DNA from: Saprospiraceae bacterium
GTDB taxonomy: Bacteria; Bacteroidota; Bacteroidia; Chitinophagales; Saprospiraceae
NCBI GenBank assembly: GCA_020848995.1
Contig: JADLHA010000044.1
Coordinates: 62,001 to 126,000, forward strand
Direction: 5' to 3'
DNA: 64,000 nt
Shown: positions 25,586-32,426 of the stretch, in pieces
Layout: every line of letters starts with the position of its first letter
Numbering within the stretch: position 1 is the first letter of the stretch
Made by a program: the position numbers and the translations under genes
Notes under the pieces: model-generated
What the model saw: the letters and a program-made list of their open reading frames with translations, nothing else
Database searches by the model: none
Told to the model about the DNA's origin: nothing

Positions 25586-26248
25586 TCAGGATTTTACGAA
25601 GAGTTCCTGGGCCGTCTGGTGGCTTATCCAGACCGGCTCAGAGCCGGGAATTTGCAATCGATATGAGCGGTCGTAGGCCTGGATGGACAGGATTTCAAAT
25701 TCGGCTCCCGGCTGAAGGCGCAAACCGGAGAGGTAGCGCAAAAATTGCGGCTCGTGAAGTCTGACTCCGACCAGCGTATACGTATGTCCCGGATCGCTGA
25801 TGGCCGCGAGGCTGCGTTGCGACCGAAGGGTAAATCTTCCCAGTTCATTGGGGATTGGGTCGCCGTGAGGATCGAATCGGGGATTTCCCAGGTACCGGTC
25901 CAGGCGTTCGACGAGTTCTGACGAACCAACGTGTTCGAGTTGTTCGGCCAGGTCGTGGACCTGATCCCAGGCAAATCCCAGCTTTTCAGCCAGGAAGACT
26001 TCCCATAGGCGATGTTTGCGGATGAGGTCAAGGGCTTTCGCCTGCCCGTCCCTCGTGAGTCGCACGCCATAGTATTTTTGGTGGTCCACCAGTCCCTTGC
26101 GGGCCAGTTTTCTGAGCATGGAGGTTACGCTGGCCGGACGCGTGCCCACCTCACGGGCGATTTCCTGGGTACTAACCGAGGGGTCGGCGATAATTTGCGT
26201 TAATTTGTAAATCGCTTTGAGGTAGTTTTCCTCTGCGAGGCTTTGCAT
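25586..26248 (-). CDS. DtxR/MntR family metal-dependent transcriptional regulator
   Basis: A 220-residue metal-sensing repressor. The N-terminal winged helix has SLAEENYLKAIYKLTQ, then VSTQEIAREVGTRPASVTSMLRKLARKGLV with the recognition helix. The dimerisation and metal domain has LWEVFLAEKLGFAWDQVHDLAEQLEHV, including the conserved Glu and His ligands. A C-terminal FeoA/SH3-like module (GAEFEILSIQAYDRSYRLQIPG) is present. It heads the metal-transport genes with a 4-base gap. I chose the ATG at 26248 because the promoter found upstream would overlap the alternative TTG at 26266. Confidence 0.9.
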   Translation of the reverse strand: MQSLAEENYLKAIYKLTQIIADPSVSTQEIAREVGTRPASVTSMLRKLARKGLVDHQKYYGVRLTRDGQAKALDLIRKHRLWEVFLAEKLGFAWDQVHDLAEQLEHVGSSELVERLDRYLGNPRFDPHGDPIPNELGRFTLRSQRSLAAISDPGHTYTLVGVRLHEPQFLRYLSGLRLQPGAEFEILSIQAYDRSYRLQIPGSEPVWISHQTAQELFVKS

Positions 26249-26258
26249 AAAATAAATT

Positions 26259-26272
26259 TTAGACAAAGCTAA
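26259..26272. promoter_or_regulatory. Candidate DtxR/MntR operator overlapping the promoter
   Basis: TTAG-N6-CTAA is a dyad whose half-sites match the inner part of DtxR/IdeR boxes (TTAGG...CCTAA style). It covers the -7 box of the regulator promoter exactly, so metal-loaded repressor bound here would shut off its own operon. The site is also only 26 bases from the divergent nitroreductase start. Confidence 0.5.
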
Positions 26273-26294
26273 TATTTAATTTTAATCCGACAAA
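26264..26294 (-). promoter_or_regulatory. Promoter of the metal-regulator/transport operon
   Basis: On the minus strand TTTG (complement of 26291-26294) and TAGCTTTG (complement of 26264-26271) are separated by 19 bases, a full match to the Bacteroidota consensus. The predicted start near 26257 gives a leader of about nine bases before the ATG at 26248. Confidence 0.7.
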
Positions 26295-26297
26295 TAA

Positions 26298-26873
26298 ATG
26301 GACGAATCCTTTTCATTGCTCACCGACATTATCCGGCGCAGGCGGTCGGAATATCCCTCAACCTATCAGGCAGGTGCCATTGACGAAGCGCTCATCCAGG
26401 CCGTGTTGGAAAATGCATGCTGGGCACCCAACCACAAGCGCACGGAGCCATGGCGCTTTGTGGTCATCCGCGGACCCAAGAGGGAATCCTTGTCGCTGTT
26501 CATGCAGGATCACTTCAGAAAGCAGGCCGGCGACGCATCACCTGACCCGGTTAAGTTGAAGCAGGCCGGGGAGCGCCCTCTGCAGGCCGATACCGTCGTG
26601 GCCATTTGCATACACAGAAGTGCTGCCGATGTCATTCCTGCCTGGGAAGAAACCGCTGCCGTGGCTTGTGCCGTACAAAACATGTGGCTGAGTTGCACGG
26701 CCTTGGGCATCGGGGCTTATTGGGCAAGCCCTTCTGTGATCGGAAGTCTTGGCGGGTTTTTAGGGCTGACGGATGGGGAAGAATGTCTGGGATTGTTCTA
26801 CATGGGCTGGTCCGGGCAGCCGGGACCTGAACGAACCCGGAAACCCCTTGCCAGCGTTTGCCGGTGGCTTTAG
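26298..26873 (+). CDS. Nitroreductase family protein
   Basis: A 191-residue flavoprotein of the nitroreductase fold, probably using FMN and NAD(P)H. It starts in the usual way with a helix and the RRRSEYPSTY cofactor motif. ACWAPNHKRTEPWRFVVIRG near 46-65 is the FMN pocket, and SCTALGIGAYWASPSVIGSL with CLGLFYMGW forms the C-terminal half. Physiological substrate unknown. It is divergent from the DtxR-type gene and could share its operator region. Confidence 0.87.
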   Translation: MDESFSLLTDIIRRRRSEYPSTYQAGAIDEALIQAVLENACWAPNHKRTEPWRFVVIRGPKRESLSLFMQDHFRKQAGDASPDPVKLKQAGERPLQADTVVAICIHRSAADVIPAWEETAAVACAVQNMWLSCTALGIGAYWASPSVIGSLGGFLGLTDGEECLGLFYMGWSGQPGPERTRKPLASVCRWL

Positions 26874-26914
26874 CCCTCCGGCCAGGAACCTTTTCGCTAA
26901 AGATTATTTATACT

Positions 26915-26931
26915 AACGAACGTTCGTTCGT
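26915..26931. repeat. Palindrome AACGAACGTTCGTT between convergent genes
   Basis: A 14-base perfect palindrome (26915-26928) extended by CGT. It lies between the nitroreductase stop and the interrupted DUF6512 gene. Read on the plus strand, ACGAACG pairs with CGTTCGT and is followed by ATTTTAG, so it could end transcription. The same core occurs at 50239 and 58664. Confidence 0.5.
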
Positions 26932-26971
26932 ATTTTAGTCAGGTTCCAATGGGCAGTTGAATACCCTGGAA

Positions 26972-27514
26972 TCAGCCCAGGCCATACCGCCCGGTCAGGG
27001 AATCCCGGAACAGCGGCCATTCCGGAGGGAAGTAGGTCATCGCGGCGAAGAGCAGCGCAAGCGCTGCCAGCCCCCACCAGGAAAGCGTGGCGACAATTCG
27101 CCCTAAATCCGGTTTGAGCATGAGCCAATAAGCCAGGTACTGTCCCGTTGCAACGGCAACGAAGTACAGGGAGATGTCGGCCTACAGGACGTTGTCACCG
27201 AGCAGGGACGTATAGACATAGAAGCCGGCGACGATGCAAACCCCCTGTACCAGTACGGCGGCAATGCGGGAAAGCGCATAATTGTTCCAACGCTTTCCAG
27301 CCAGGGGAAATTCAACGGCGCTGAAAAGCAGCATTCCCCAGTACCCGAGTTTTAGATGCTCCCAAATGCTTTCGTTGACGGGGGCCCAGGGGGCCACCAA
27401 CGGAGATTGGTTTGACCACGGGTAGGCAAAATGCAGCAGGGAGCCGGCGATCCCTATGACAATAAATCCTGCACCGCTGCTGTTCCTGATCGCGTGTTGC
27501 TCTGATTTGCTCAT
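26972..27514 (-). pseudogene. DUF6512-like membrane protein interrupted by one in-frame amber codon
   Basis: Reading from the ATG at 27514, 110 codons encode a membrane protein with GSLLHFAYPWSNQSPLVAPW and VNESIWEHLKLGYWGMLLF, as in the DUF6512 family. A TAG stop follows at 27184-27182, after LGDNVL. Without any frame change the reading continues for 69 more codons: ADISLYFVAVATGQYLAYWL, then FPPEWPLFRDSLTGRYGLG and a TGA at 26974-26972. The downstream part completes the expected family length and its typical FPP...LFRD...GYG ending. This is a recent nonsense mutation, a sequencing error, or readthrough. Expected full length is about 180 residues with four to six membrane helices. An upstream ATG at 27547 is also open. 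Confidence 0.75.
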
Positions 27515-27584
27515 GTTGCCATGTGTTGTTGTCAAATTCTGTTCCAAAGGGGTTTTGCAACCATGTGTCGCCAGCCCTGTAAGC

Positions 27585-28886
27585 TTATTTCAAATCCTGC
27601 TCCGTCATCCAGATTGCATCCTGGAGGATCGCACTGTCCGTGCTGATTCCTTTTCCTAGAGCCTTTTCCCGGATTTGTTTCATCCAGATGGAATCGGTGG
27701 GAATGTAGTCCATCAGCGCATGGACTTTTTTCCAGAACTCGGCGGGGCGCACCTCCCCGCTTTCCAGCATCGCTCCGGCAATTTCAAAAAAGCCCCAGCC
27801 CAATTCAGAAAGTTCTGCATCCGTGGCCATAACCACGACCAGATCGCAGATTTCGAGCTCGCGCGCCAGAAGCTCTTTGGACATTCCCTTTAAAGATCCT
27901 GTAGGATAGCTGCCCCATGCTGATGAAGAAAAACACCAATGGGAATTTCGGTCAAAGCATTGTCCAATGCCAATATGAACCAGTGGAAGGTAACTGCCAT
28001 CTGAAAGGACAAATACACTGGGTCGACGGATGATGTGCGCTGATCCACATCCATAGGTCGGGTAGTGGTTTGGATCCTCCCCGATGGGAAAAATCAGGTT
28101 GAGTTGCCTTTCCAGGTCGTTTTCTTCGAAGGGGGCCCCAGGATATCCATGTTCTTGCAGCAGGAGATCAGGTGCTTTGCGTCCGAGCATCTGGTGAATG
28201 CATCGCAGCAGCGAATCGGCGGCAAGTTTTGCGCCGCAATGCGTCATGAATTGGCCCCTCTTGCTGAACGGTGCGCAACGCGTGATGTCTTTGGCGACGG
28301 TAAAAACCGGGTGAAAGTCGATGTACTCCAATCCCTTGCCATGCAATGCTTGGAGTGTGCGCGCATAATTTCCTGTTCCGCTACCCAGGCCGCTTTCATC
28401 CGGCAAGTATTCCGGATGAAAGCGGGCCTTGCTGACGGCAAAAACGATGAGCAGGTCCTTTCCCTGGGCGCGCAACAATTCCCGGATTTCAGCAGCCCGC
28501 TGCAGTCGGCTTTCAATGTAGTCTCTCTCTATGACATCCCTTCCATGGTAGGTCTTGACGTCTTCGGTCGCAAACAGGTATCCATCGCGACCGCGCACCA
28601 CCAACGGGGCATTGATCCTGTTAAAAAGCCAGTAGTCAAGCTGATTGTGCAGGCGCACGAAGCCAGGCCGAAATCCAAAACCACGGTGCAGGAATCGTTC
28701 GCGATGGTATTGGTAGCGGCCGCTCCACCAGTTGTTTTCGTTTAAGGTGGGCACTGCGAAAGCCGCTACGTCGGAATGAAGCGGTTTCTCAGACATGAAT
28801 TGAAAGCTGCCCTGCAGCCACGGTATGAAGAGCAGCCCCAGCAAAAGGGAGTACAGTTTCTTTTCGATCTTGTTGCCACCCTTCAT
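27585..28886 (-). CDS. AlgJ/AlgX-like SGNH-type acetyltransferase/hydrolase component
   Basis: A 433-residue membrane-anchored extracytoplasmic protein. An N-terminal hydrophobic helix (KKLYSLLLGLLFIPWLQGSFQF) precedes an AlgX/AlgJ-like domain. Recognisable parts are RFLHRGFGFRPGFVRLHNQLDYWLF, VVRGRDGYLFATED, DLLIVFAVSKARFHPEYLP and VFVLSDGSYLPLV, the last probably holding the nucleophilic Ser. The role would be final transfer of acetyl groups to a surface polymer. It lies 4 bases downstream of the MBOAT acyltransferase, which would export the acetyl group, so the pair should act together. The acceptor polymer is not encoded nearby. Confidence 0.8.
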   Translation of the reverse strand: MKGGNKIEKKLYSLLLGLLFIPWLQGSFQFMSEKPLHSDVAAFAVPTLNENNWWSGRYQYHRERFLHRGFGFRPGFVRLHNQLDYWLFNRINAPLVVRGRDGYLFATEDVKTYHGRDVIERDYIESRLQRAAEIRELLRAQGKDLLIVFAVSKARFHPEYLPDESGLGSGTGNYARTLQALHGKGLEYIDFHPVFTVAKDITRCAPFSKRGQFMTHCGAKLAADSLLRCIHQMLGRKAPDLLLQEHGYPGAPFEENDLERQLNLIFPIGEDPNHYPTYGCGSAHIIRRPSVFVLSDGSYLPLVHIGIGQCFDRNSHWCFSSSAWGSYPTGSLKGMSKELLARELEICDLVVVMATDAELSELGWGFFEIAGAMLESGEVRPAEFWKKVHALMDYIPTDSIWMKQIREKALGKGISTDSAILQDAIWMTEQDLK

Positions 28887-28890
28887 GCGA

Positions 28891-30324
28891 TCAAAAATGG
28901 AAGGTAGAAAGCCATGGAATGTCCTGTGCGGAGATCTTCGAAATGCACAGTGCGAAAAGGACCAGGGTACAGAACATGATGATCAGGTGCTGTCGCATAG
29001 TAAAATGCCCCGAATCCAGGAGCTCCTTCAGCGATTTTCCTTTTGGATTGTAACCAAAGACAATCCATGCGGCACACAGCAGCGCAGTGATCGCAAACGC
29101 CGGATCCGGGACTATGGCCTGGGAACCCCCTGCTGTCCACAACCTGAGCAGGTATTCCTGGGCTTGATCAAGGGTTTCTGCCCGGAAGAGCACCCAACTG
29201 TGTGCCACGATGGTAAAAATCCAAAGTACTTTGATGACATGCGGAACACCCGATTTAAAACGCGCATAGAGGCGATTTAACCACAGCCATTCGACGGTGA
29301 GCCAACAACCAATAAAAACACCCCATGCGAGTAAGTTCCAGGATGCACCATACCACAGGACGGTGGCCCCAAAGACGGCACCGGAGACTAAATGACTTTT
29401 CCATTTGTTGGAACCATATCGGTCAGTCGGATTGAGCAGGTAATGATTCATCCAGCGGTTCAGGCTTACGTGCCACCTTGTCCAGAAATCTGAGATGCTG
29501 TTGCTGACATAGGGATCATCAAAATTTTTTGGAAAGCGAAATCCAATGATTCTGCCCAGGCCGGAGGCCATATCTGAATAACCGCTGAACGCGAAGTAGA
29601 GCTGAAAACTGAGCGCGAGCATGCCCAGCCATGCCGTCCCGGAATGCAGCTGGTGCACATCCGAGGAAAAGGCTTTATCCGCAAAATTTCCCATGGGTGC
29701 GGCGAGCAACGCGATTTTGGAAAGTCCGATGACAAACCGGTACCAGCCTGCCATTCGGCCGGCGTGCTGGTGCTCTTCAACGCGGTCACCCATTGGGTTG
29801 GCGATGGAGTGGTAGGGGAGGATGGGGCCTGCAATCAGGCGGGGAAACATCAGGAGGTAGGTCATATAGTCCTGTAGTCTGGACATCGGTTGCCGTTCTT
29901 GTCGGTAAACATCAACGCTGTAACTGATGGCATCGAACGTAAAAAATGAGATGCCGAGGGGAAGCAGGGTTCCTGTCCACCAGGTAAAATTCATCTCGGC
30001 ACTTTTCAACATAAGCCTGACCGGGTCGGTGAAATGTCCGGTGTACATGCACATCAGCAGCAGGCCGGCGCTGGTTAAGACGGACGATATCAGCAGGAGT
30101 TTGCGATGCAAAGGGTTCTTCGAGGCACCCATGCGTCGAACCAGGTAAAACACCAAGGCCATTGACGCCAGCACAACTAAAAGGAAGCGGGGTGACCCCC
30201 ATAGGTAAAAAAGGATGCTGAAGGAAAGTATGACCAAATTGCGAAAGGGTTTGCCCAATAAGGCGTAAATCAGCAGGAAGGCCGGCAGGAAGTAGAACAG
30301 GAAAGCAATGCTGTTGATTACCAT
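28891..30324 (-). CDS. MBOAT family O-acyltransferase (AlgI-like)
   Basis: A 477-residue polytopic membrane protein with about ten hydrophobic helices. MBOAT landmarks are FPRLIAGPILPYHSI near 155, DMASGLGRIIGFRFPKNFDDPY near 255-275, SDFWTRWHVSLNRWMNHYLL near 285-305 and the catalytic His in IVAHSWVLFRAE near 395. AlgI-like proteins move acetyl groups across the inner membrane for O-acetylation of exopolysaccharide or peptidoglycan. The partner AlgJ-like gene follows directly. Between this gene and rsmI (30325-30568) I see no gene. Confidence 0.9.
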   Translation of the reverse strand: MVINSIAFLFYFLPAFLLIYALLGKPFRNLVILSFSILFYLWGSPRFLLVVLASMALVFYLVRRMGASKNPLHRKLLLISSVLTSAGLLLMCMYTGHFTDPVRLMLKSAEMNFTWWTGTLLPLGISFFTFDAISYSVDVYRQERQPMSRLQDYMTYLLMFPRLIAGPILPYHSIANPMGDRVEEHQHAGRMAGWYRFVIGLSKIALLAAPMGNFADKAFSSDVHQLHSGTAWLGMLALSFQLYFAFSGYSDMASGLGRIIGFRFPKNFDDPYVSNSISDFWTRWHVSLNRWMNHYLLNPTDRYGSNKWKSHLVSGAVFGATVLWYGASWNLLAWGVFIGCWLTVEWLWLNRLYARFKSGVPHVIKVLWIFTIVAHSWVLFRAETLDQAQEYLLRLWTAGGSQAIVPDPAFAITALLCAAWIVFGYNPKGKSLKELLDSGHFTMRQHLIIMFCTLVLFALCISKISAQDIPWLSTFHF

Positions 30325-30568
30325 ATTGGATTTACGCCTTAAGGGGATTTCTCAAAATGCCCCATGGTGCCGGTTTATCTGTGCAGGCACTCGCCCCACA
30401 CAAAGTTCGCTTTACAGGAGTTCGCTGCAAATTAAACAATGATTGGTTCACATGGCTTCCTGCAACGCGCCTCGCCATCTTTCCAGAATTCAGTTTGTCA
30501 TCCCCACGTAGAAAAGGGAGCTGGTCCATTTCATAAAAGCAGCAAACTGAAAGGAATGGGCTTGCCCT

Positions 30569-31294
30569 TCATGCAGCAATTTCCGGATTGCCCGCTAGCA
30601 CGATCACCCATTCCCCCGATAGGTTAGCCGTTTGAAGGGCTTGGACGATTTCGCCAAGAGTGCCGGTAAAATAGGTTTCGTGAAGTTTAGAGATCTCTTT
30701 GGCAAAGCACGCCTTTCGTTCGGGGCCAAAGGCTTCTGCGAGTTCTGCAGCGCAGCGTTCGATCCGATGGGGTGATTCGTAGAGAACTACCGTAACCGGC
30801 AAGTGTGAGAGCCATGCCATCTGGCTTTTTCTTCCTTTTCGGTGCGGTAGGAATCCGTTGAAGAAAAACTTGTCGCAGGGCAGACCGGAGGCGACCAGCG
30901 CCGGGACAAATGCAGTTGCACCCGGCAGTGCCACGACGGGGATTCCCGCTTCGCGGCAAGCCTTAACCAGCAGGTACGCCGGGTCGGAGATCCCTGGGGT
31001 CCCGGCATCCGTAACCAAGGCAATGCGCTTGCCTTGCCGGAGCTGGTCGATGATGAGGGGCCAGGTTTTGTGTTCGTTTTGGCTGTGGAAACTCCTGAGA
31101 TTGTTCTCAATCCGGAAGTGCATCAGCAATTTGTTGCTGACGCGGGTATCTTCGGCCAGGATAAAATCGACCGAAGAAAGGACCCCTAGGGCTCTGGGTG
31201 TCATATCAGAAAGGTTGCCAATGGGCGTCGGCACCAGGTAGAGGCATGGTTCCTGGGATGCGGGCGGATCAACCTTTCCCGAATGGCGACTCAT
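30569..31294 (-). CDS. rsmI: 16S rRNA (cytidine(1402)-2'-O)-methyltransferase
   Basis: A 241-residue SAM-dependent methylase of the tetrapyrrole-methylase fold that modifies C1402 in the 30S decoding centre. It has CLYLVPTPIGNLSDMTPRAL, then FILAEDTRVSNKLLMHF, LVTDAGTPGISDPAYLLV near 95-112, GATAFVPALVASGLP, and FFNGFLPHRKGRKSQMAWL, all typical of RsmI. The start at 31294 overlaps the purS stop by four bases; a longer frame to 31360 would run through purS. A second, more divergent member of this family is encoded at 53351. Confidence 0.93.
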   Translation of the reverse strand: MSRHSGKVDPPASQEPCLYLVPTPIGNLSDMTPRALGVLSSVDFILAEDTRVSNKLLMHFRIENNLRSFHSQNEHKTWPLIIDQLRQGKRIALVTDAGTPGISDPAYLLVKACREAGIPVVALPGATAFVPALVASGLPCDKFFFNGFLPHRKGRKSQMAWLSHLPVTVVLYESPHRIERCAAELAEAFGPERKACFAKEISKLHETYFTGTLGEIVQALQTANLSGEWVIVLAGNPEIAA

Positions 31295-31551
31295 GAGTTC
31301 ATTTCGGAGAGCACAAAGCGGTACTGTTCCGTGATTGGGTTGGCCAACAATTTGGAGCAACTGTCTTCGACGATGTGGTTTGCGGCTTGCTCATCGGCGG
31401 CTTCCACCAACATTTCGATGTGTTTGCCAATGCGCACGTCGCTGACGCCATGGATGTCGAGGTAGTGCAGGTTATTGGCCACGGCTTTGCCCTGTGGGTC
31501 GAGCAATTCCCGGTGTGGCATGATGTCGATATGAGCTTTAAAAGTTTTCAT
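31291..31551 (-). CDS. purS: Phosphoribosylformylglycinamidine synthase subunit PurS
   Basis: An 86-residue subunit that bridges PurQ and PurL in the three-part FGAM synthase of purine biosynthesis. The sequence FKAHIDIMPHRELLDPQGKAV and HGVSDVRIGKHIEMLVEA is characteristic. It is the C-terminal part of a longer open frame whose upstream portion is only the shadow of pssA; the ATG at 31551 is the right start. It overlaps pssA and rsmI by four bases each. PurQ and PurL are not in the window. Confidence 0.9.
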   Translation of the reverse strand: MKTFKAHIDIMPHRELLDPQGKAVANNLHYLDIHGVSDVRIGKHIEMLVEAADEQAANHIVEDSCSKLLANPITEQYRFVLSEMNS

Positions 31552-32249
31552 GCATGCTGGCGTTTGAAGTGATGGTCGGGTAGGAGCAAGCTGAGGATCA
31601 CGTGCAGTAAAACGCCCAGACTGAGGGCGCCGGCACCAATCCAGGGTATGAAGATTAAGCTGCCTGCCCCAATCAACGGTATGTAACCGTATTGTCGCAT
31701 CCAGCTTTTGCGAAAATGGTATTTGATGATTTTCAATCGGCTCACCATGAGTATGGAAAAGAGCAGGACACAACCGAGAAAAAAGAATGGGTGAAACAGA
31801 ATGCGTTCCACTACTGGTAATTTTGCTTCCATTCCAAGCATGCCCGCGAAAAAAAGCCCACTGGCCGGTACCGGCAATCCGGTGAAATAGGGCAGGGATT
31901 CGCCGGCGTGGACGTTGAAGCGGGCGAGGCGGAATGCGGCCATGATGGTGAGCGAAAACGCAAAGAAAGGAATCCAGCTCATGGCCGGGTGTGCACTTTC
32001 CAGGATGCCAAACGCGATCATTCCGGGGACCAGTCCGAAGCTGACCACATCGGACAAGGAGTCGAGTTGAACTCCAAGGGCGCTGTTCTTGTTCATTTTG
32101 CGGGCGACAAATCCGTCGAGCAGGTCGGCAACGGCTGCCAGTACCAGGAAATAGATGCACCAGTCCGCATTCCCTTTTTGCAGGCTTACCAGTGCGCAGC
32201 ATCCGAAGAGCAGGTTGCAGGAAGTGAATAAATTGGGAATGGTAAACAT
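31548..32249 (-). CDS. pssA: CDP-diacylglycerol-serine O-phosphatidyltransferase
   Basis: A 233-residue integral membrane enzyme making phosphatidylserine from CDP-diacylglycerol and serine, the route to phosphatidylethanolamine. The CDP-alcohol phosphotransferase motif spans about residues 39-69: ADLLDGFVARKMNKNSALGV then QLDSLSDVVSFGLVP, giving D-x2-DG-x2-AR-x8-G-x3-D-x3-D. About six to seven hydrophobic helices cover the rest. It heads an overlapping three-gene operon with purS and rsmI. A TACTTTTG -7-like box lies at 32267-32274 on the minus strand. Confidence 0.92.
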   Translation of the reverse strand: MFTIPNLFTSCNLLFGCCALVSLQKGNADWCIYFLVLAAVADLLDGFVARKMNKNSALGVQLDSLSDVVSFGLVPGMIAFGILESAHPAMSWIPFFAFSLTIMAAFRLARFNVHAGESLPYFTGLPVPASGLFFAGMLGMEAKLPVVERILFHPFFFLGCVLLFSILMVSRLKIIKYHFRKSWMRQYGYIPLIGAGSLIFIPWIGAGALSLGVLLHVILSLLLPDHHFKRQHA

Positions 32250-32266
32250 GAGTTCCGTATCCGGTA

Positions 32267-32274
32267 CAAAAGTA
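32267..32274 (-). promoter_or_regulatory. -7 promoter box for pssA-purS-rsmI
   Basis: The complement reads TACTTTTG, a match to TAnnTTTG, 18 bases before the pssA ATG. I see no convincing -33 element. Confidence 0.4.
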
Positions 32275-32426
32275 ATCCTTCTTCCACTTTCCTATGGGCC
32301 GCGGTGACGAATTGCCAGCCCTGCCCAAATTTGGTAATTTTGTGGTCCATTTGCGGCCGCCCGACGAAATTCCCTTGCCGGGGTGTCTAAAACCCGCAAA
32401 AAAGCGTTTAGGTCTAAAGTATTTTC

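Noticed and set aside
31291-32328. 345-codon minus frame over pssA and purS
   Set aside because: Only its last 86 codons are a gene (purS). The upstream part is the out-of-frame shadow of pssA.
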